A stretch of DNA of 15,489 nucleotides from the NCBI GenBank assembly GCA_021852225.1, contig JAJZOA010000255.1, forward strand, positions 1-15,489, in the 5' to 3' direction. The notes below the pieces were generated by a model. That model saw nothing but the letters and a program-made list of their open reading frames with translations. It searched no databases and was not told the DNA's origin. The DNA comes from Planctomycetota bacterium (GTDB taxonomy: Bacteria > Planctomycetota > Phycisphaerae > WQYP01). Of this stretch, positions 15,225 to 15,489 are shown piece after piece; position 1 is the first letter of the stretch; each line of letters starts with the position of its first letter. The position numbers and the translations under genes were made by a program.

Positions 15225-15343
15225 GCCTGTGTGCGGTTCGCCCTGTCGACTGGGCGCAAAACAGGCTTTGCTATGAGAGTCTTCCTCCGTAGCAAGGCCG
15301 TCCCGCAGGAAGCCCGAAGGACGAGCGGAGGGGCTGCCTTGCT
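15225..15343 (+). repeat. Block of nested and competing inverted repeats (structured RNA or palindromic element)
   Basis: Hairpin 1 is GCCTGT (15225-15230) with ACAGGC (15261-15266), enclosing CGCCC (15239-15243) with GGGCG (15252-15256). Hairpin 2 is GGCTTTGCTA (15264-15273) with TAGCAAGGCC (15290-15299), ten pairs including one G-T. Hairpin 3 reuses the same strand: AGCAAGGC (15291-15298) with GCCTTGCT (15336-15343), enclosing AGCCC (15311-15315) with GGGCT (15331-15335) stacked directly on it. A fourth pairing, CGTCC (15299-15303) with GGACG (15319-15323), overlaps the third. Hairpins 2 and 3 exclude each other. The G-T pairs are tolerated only in plus-strand RNA, a weak hint of plus transcription. 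It could equally be a dispersed repeat. No known riboswitch was recognised. Confidence 0.5.
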
Positions 15344-15489
15344 GCCCGCAGCCGGATGCTGGGAGTCACTTCCCGGGCATGGCCAATACTCGCAATGTCC
15401 GTCCGGGCAGCGCGCAAATCCACGACATTTGAATCCCAATCCAGCAGCGCGACATTAGAAATATTGCGCCAATTATTTTCATCGCGCCG
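15271..15489 (-). CDS. Possible 3' end of an unknown gene (partial)
   Basis: From the right edge a minus-strand frame runs 72 codons to a TAG at 15271. Its first part (NNWRNISNVALLDWDSNVVD, then LRAARTDIASIGHARE) looks protein-like. The last 25-30 codons are simply a translation of the inverted-repeat block. A real gene might end here with its tail replaced by a repeat. It could also be a chance frame, since a second frame starting with ATG near 15480 is equally open for 38 codons. Confidence 0.25.
   Translation of the reverse strand, partial: RRDENNWRNISNVALLDWDSNVVDLRAARTDIASIGHAREVTPSIRLRAARQPLRSSFGLPAGRPCYGGRLS

Larger units (their letters stand above)
14919..15489. other. Right-end region without a confident gene
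   Basis: These 571 bases have open stretches in several minus-strand frames at once, none with the marks of a family. The half nearest pgpA (14919-15220) holds nothing I can name beyond an 8-base palindrome TGCATGCA near 15020. The half from 15225 is dense in inverted repeats, listed separately. The whole has the feel of a noncoding or repeated element, not a gene. Confidence 0.45.

Noticed and set aside
14951..15439. 162-codon minus-strand open frame before pgpA
   Set aside because: It translates straight through the inverted-repeat block, has Cys/Arg-rich sequence with no recognisable motif, and two other frames over the same stretch are equally open.
1..15489. CRISPR array, tRNA, rRNA, insertion sequence or phage integrase
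   Set aside because: No regularly spaced repeats, no tRNA-like cloverleaf, no transposase or recombinase motif was found in any frame I read.

Overview
The window looks like chromosomal DNA of a planctomycete-type bacterium, most likely related to Phycisphaerae. The reasons are lineage-flavoured combinations, not a marker gene. There is a XylR-type regulator (sugar-binding-protein-like sensor plus AraC domain) back to back with a prepilin-like secreted protein. There is also an ECF sigma factor paired with a one-pass membrane protein that carries a pilin-like outer domain, and several small lineage-specific proteins. No rRNA, tRNA, CRISPR array or insertion sequence is visible. Coding density is high except at the right end.

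Layout, left to right. (1) Positions 1-2167: a 3'-truncated prepilin-like gene on minus and a XylR/AraC regulator on plus. They diverge from a 317-base spacer holding a possible AraC-type direct repeat. (2) 2472-4985, plus: ftsK, the membrane-anchored DNA translocase. (3) 10851-5061, minus: an efflux cluster in the order ABC ATPase, periplasmic adaptor, MacB-type permease, TolC-type outer-membrane channel, then a small lipoprotein that seems to have its own promoter. Together the first four make a MacAB-TolC-like tripartite exporter, with ATPase and permease as separate proteins. (4) 12917-11163, minus: an ECF sigma factor followed by a probable partner whose cytoplasmic N-terminus, single membrane helix and pilin-like periplasmic domain suggest a signalling protein. 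A terminator lies about 130 bases past its stop. (5) 13043-13441, plus: a DCC-family (DUF393) thiol-disulfide protein. (6) 14918-13511, minus: pgpA (phosphatidylglycerophosphatase A) followed 22 bases later by an unrecognised gene. (7) 14919-15489: no confident gene, but a compact block of nested and competing inverted repeats at 15225-15343.

The most unusual items are the sigma factor/pilin-like fusion pair, the structured element at the right end (a dispersed palindromic repeat or a structured RNA), and the direct-repeat operator candidate between the prepilin gene and its regulator. Everything was read by eye. No database search, folding or alignment was run.
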